From Phyllobacterium endophyticum (GTDB lineage: Bacteria > Pseudomonadota > Alphaproteobacteria > Rhizobiales > Rhizobiaceae), in NCBI RefSeq assembly GCF_003010935.1, contig NZ_PGGN01000001.1:558001-622000 (forward strand): 64,000 nt of DNA, in the 5' to 3' direction. Below are positions 61,836 through 64,000 of the stretch, one piece after another; within the stretch, counting starts at the first letter, position 1, and each line of letters opens with the position of its first letter. The notes beneath the pieces were generated by a model. The model ran no database searches. It was not told the DNA's origin and saw only the letters and a program-made list of their open reading frames with translations. Made by a program: the position numbers and the translations under genes.

Positions 61836-63175
61836 TCAACCGCAACGTTCTGGTTCAAGGAGGCATGTCCGCTGGAAAGCCAGTTTACCTGCGAATCGTG
61901 CGGCTCCAGGTCGAAATGCGCCTGGCCGAGCAACGAGTTGATAATGTGCGCGCTGCGCCATGCCATGAGGCTAAGCTGCGAATCGGCAATTCCATGGCTG
62001 TAGCGTCCGGCATTCTGGGCAAAAATGCGGTTGTGCTTGGGACCGCTCCAGTTCAGGCAGTACCTGTCATCCAGAACCGGACGGTTGTGACGATCGAACT
62101 GGATACGATCCTGCAAGCCAGCAACAGCATCCGGCAGTTTGAACTGGTAGCCCGTCGCAAGGATAATAGCATCCGCGTGGAAGACCTCGACGCCGCCGTC
62201 AAAACGGTTACGCACGATCAGGCGGTAGCCGTTCTTGTCGGCCTCCATCTGGATGACGTCCCGGTTTGGCGACAATTTCGCATCGATATCGCGATTTTCC
62301 AGGTAACGCAGACTGTAGAGCCGGCGATAGATGTTGTTGATCGTCGAAATCGACAAGCCGTCGCTGGTCAGGACAGAGGCTTTCAACGCCTCCAGTTTCT
62401 GATCGCTGTTGAGGTTGAGATAGGCATAGACATATTCCGGTGAGAACACCTGGTTGGAGAAGGCAGTATCATTGATCGGCTCGAAATTGTGCCGGCGGCT
62501 GAACCAGTTGAGTTCCTTCAACTCGGATTTGGCGTTGAGCAATGCTTCCACGACTTCGCCGCCGCTTTGCCCCCCACCAATCACCGCGATACGCGCGGCC
62601 TTCAGCGGCGCCAGACGATACGCCGCTTCCGAATTGTGGAAGCACGTGTCGCCAAGAAAAGGCGTTGCCCAGGCGGGAACGAACGGCGTGGTTCCAGTAC
62701 CCAGAACCAGATTGTTGGCCGCGACGCTGCCGTTGTCGAACCTTAGGTGAAACTGGTTCTTTTCGTAGCTGACATCGCGGACCACCGCGTTGAAACTGAG
62801 GTTCTTTAGCTGGCTTGCTACCCAGGCGAGATAATGCGCGAACTCGCGTCGCGGCACAGCCTCATACTGCGCATTGAGAAAAGCGTAGAGCCGCTTGTGC
62901 GCCACGAGGTATGAAACGAATGACCAGCGGCTCGTTGGCATGACCGGAGTGACGAGGTCCTTAAGATAGGACGATTGCAACTCCACGTCGGGCAGCATCA
63001 TCCCTGGATGCCAGTTGAAAACCGGCTGGCGCTCATAGAAGTGCGCTTTGACATTGCTAAGTCCATCGAGCAGCGACGCGAGGCTCAAATTCGATGGCCC
63101 GATTCCTATCCCGGCCACATCAAGCGCATCATGTGCATGGCCGGTTCGATCATTGTTCGCAAACATGGCGGTCAT
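61829..63175 (-). CDS. L-lysine/L-ornithine N-monooxygenase (lysine N6-hydroxylase-like)
   Basis: The product is 448 residues from the ATG nine bases after AGGA. It is an FAD/NADPH enzyme that hydroxylates a side-chain amine, giving the hydroxamate chelator. The FAD motif is DVAGIGIGPSNLSLASLL, the NADPH motif IAVIGGGQSGGEV, and ILATGYQF the C-terminal signature. The GIGIGPxNL form is closer to IucD/AlcA (lysine) than to PvdA/VbsO (ornithine); the choice is moderate. It is 30 bp downstream of the thioesterase-bearing gene and in the same operon. Confidence 0.88.
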   Translation of the reverse strand: MTAMFANNDRTGHAHDALDVAGIGIGPSNLSLASLLDGLSNVKAHFYERQPVFNWHPGMMLPDVELQSSYLKDLVTPVMPTSRWSFVSYLVAHKRLYAFLNAQYEAVPRREFAHYLAWVASQLKNLSFNAVVRDVSYEKNQFHLRFDNGSVAANNLVLGTGTTPFVPAWATPFLGDTCFHNSEAAYRLAPLKAARIAVIGGGQSGGEVVEALLNAKSELKELNWFSRRHNFEPINDTAFSNQVFSPEYVYAYLNLNSDQKLEALKASVLTSDGLSISTINNIYRRLYSLRYLENRDIDAKLSPNRDVIQMEADKNGYRLIVRNRFDGGVEVFHADAIILATGYQFKLPDAVAGLQDRIQFDRHNRPVLDDRYCLNWSGPKHNRIFAQNAGRYSHGIADSQLSLMAWRSAHIINSLLGQAHFDLEPHDSQVNWLSSGHASLNQNVAVDY

Positions 63176-63205
63176 CAAGAATTTTCCTTTCGGTGAACGT
63201 GTCGT

Positions 63206-64000
63206 TCAAAGCGCTTCATCCAGCCGGTGTGCCAATCGGCTGTGAAAGGCCTGCGAGCCGATGACATGCAAATGATTGGTGCCGGAGATGATCTCCGCGG
63301 GATTTGCCCGGGGGGAATAACGCCGCCAGTCAATGAGGTTGAGTCCCCGGTTCAGGCTGTCATCAGCTGCCCACGAATGGATAGCGACGTCGTGCGGCTG
63401 CAACTGGTGGCGCCGGAAAATCAGGGCATTGTCGATGAGTATCCAGAAAGTGTGCTCGCGGCTGCTGATATCCGGCCCGTCGGTTGGCAGTGCCTCCTTC
63501 TCGTCCCCCACGAACCGCAGGAACTGGTTGTAGGTGTCGCCATCCATGACGCCGAGCAGTCGATCCCACTCGGCCCGCATCGCGCTACGGGAAAGCCAGT
63601 CCTCTACCGTCTGATGCAGGCTGTCGCGCTCTCCCTGCTTGAATCGGGGAACCGAGCCAATGGCAAATTCAGTGCCGAGATCGCATACATCGACCATCGT
63701 GATCAGGCGCAGGTCGATCTCGTTGCCGAGCCTGCGCGCCGCCTCATAGGCAAGCAGGCCACCCCATGACCAGCCGAGGAAATAACAGGGCTTCCCTTTG
63801 CTGTGAGCTCGAATGTAGTCGACATAGCCTTCGATGATTTCATCGACAGATGCGCCAATCTGCTTCTGCTCGGACAGTGAGTAGCAGATGAAACCCGTTG
63901 CCGGTTGGTCCGGACCAAGATAGTCGACCAGCTTGACGTATTCGCGTGTGCTCACCAGCAGCCCGGGAAAGCAGTAAAGCATCGGTTTGCTGCCCGATGC
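63206..64000 (-). CDS. C-terminal part of an NRPS: type I thioesterase domain (partial)
   Basis: About 264 residues are visible, and the frame stays open to the window edge with no stop (residues before MLYCFPGL read ASGSKP), so the gene continues beyond 64000. The thioesterase fold shows YCFPGLLVSTREYV, nucleophile GWSWGG (GxSxGG) and a C-terminal catalytic His in ISGTNHLHVIG. Such a domain releases the finished peptide from a nonribosomal synthetase. With the neighbouring N-hydroxylase and PPTase this indicates a hydroxamate siderophore assembly line. Confidence 0.85.
   Translation of the reverse strand, partial: ASGSKPMLYCFPGLLVSTREYVKLVDYLGPDQPATGFICYSLSEQKQIGASVDEIIEGYVDYIRAHSKGKPCYFLGWSWGGLLAYEAARRLGNEIDLRLITMVDVCDLGTEFAIGSVPRFKQGERDSLHQTVEDWLSRSAMRAEWDRLLGVMDGDTYNQFLRFVGDEKEALPTDGPDISSREHTFWILIDNALIFRRHQLQPHDVAIHSWAADDSLNRGLNLIDWRRYSPRANPAEIISGTNHLHVIGSQAFHSRLAHRLDEAL

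Overview
The window reads as a stretch of chromosome from an alphaproteobacterium of the order Hyphomicrobiales (Rhizobiales), probably near Phyllobacteriaceae/Brucellaceae. This is inferred from moderately high GC, the ubiE-ubiB-coaBC order, DUF1127 micro-proteins and a NasT/NasS nitrate regulon. The genus cannot be fixed by reading alone.

Layout. 1-900: a tRNA-Ser(GGA) and otherwise empty DNA. 0.9-12 kb: a nucleoside uptake and salvage block, with a BMP-type binding protein, a double ABC ATPase, two permeases, cytidine deaminase, purine nucleoside phosphorylase, thymidine phosphorylase, and (opposite strand) uracil phosphoribosyltransferase and adenosine deaminase. LysE and SlyX genes lie inside it. 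12-16 kb: ubiE, ubiB and a coaBC whose product carries an extra N-terminal ribbon-helix-helix domain. 16-20.5 kb: an acetyltransferase, an ArsR/SRPBCC pair with two clear operators, a trans-3-hydroxyproline dehydratase-like enzyme with HAD and PEP-mutase-like partners, and dut. 20.7-30 kb: prfC, an acyl-CoA ligase, a Na+/H+ antiporter, a GMC oxidoreductase, a CoxG-like protein and pgi. 30-36 kb: a large autotransporter, an AstE/aspartoacylase-like hydrolase, a HAD phosphatase and a threonine dehydratase-like enzyme. 36-44 kb: phoX behind a three-repeat Pho box, then two tandem giant lipoprotein alpha/beta-hydrolases. 44-51 kb: DUF2239, lepA, then an accessory patch holding an AT-rich divergent pair (a small winged-helix-like gene and a protein with a HEPN RNase motif), duplicated DUF1127 units, an intergenic inverted repeat and a GIY-YIG gene. 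51-60 kb: assimilatory nitrate/nitrite genes nasT-nasS and nitrate transporter-nirB-nirD-nasA. 60-64 kb: the edge of a siderophore cluster (esterase, phosphopantetheinyl transferase, lysine-type N-hydroxylase, NRPS thioesterase end).

The best regulatory reading is in front of the nitrate transporter gene. An NtrC-type site and a textbook sigma-54 promoter are followed by a ~170-nt leader holding two hexaloop hairpins (loops AACGAA and ACAGAC, both A1/G4). The second overlaps the 5' arm of a strong intrinsic terminator. This is the architecture expected for NasT (ANTAR) antitermination, and nasT and nasS lie just upstream. The best candidates for less-described biology are the HEPN-motif gene at 47380-48684, the RHH-CoaBC fusion with palindromes at its start, and the paired ~800-890-residue lipoprotein hydrolases.
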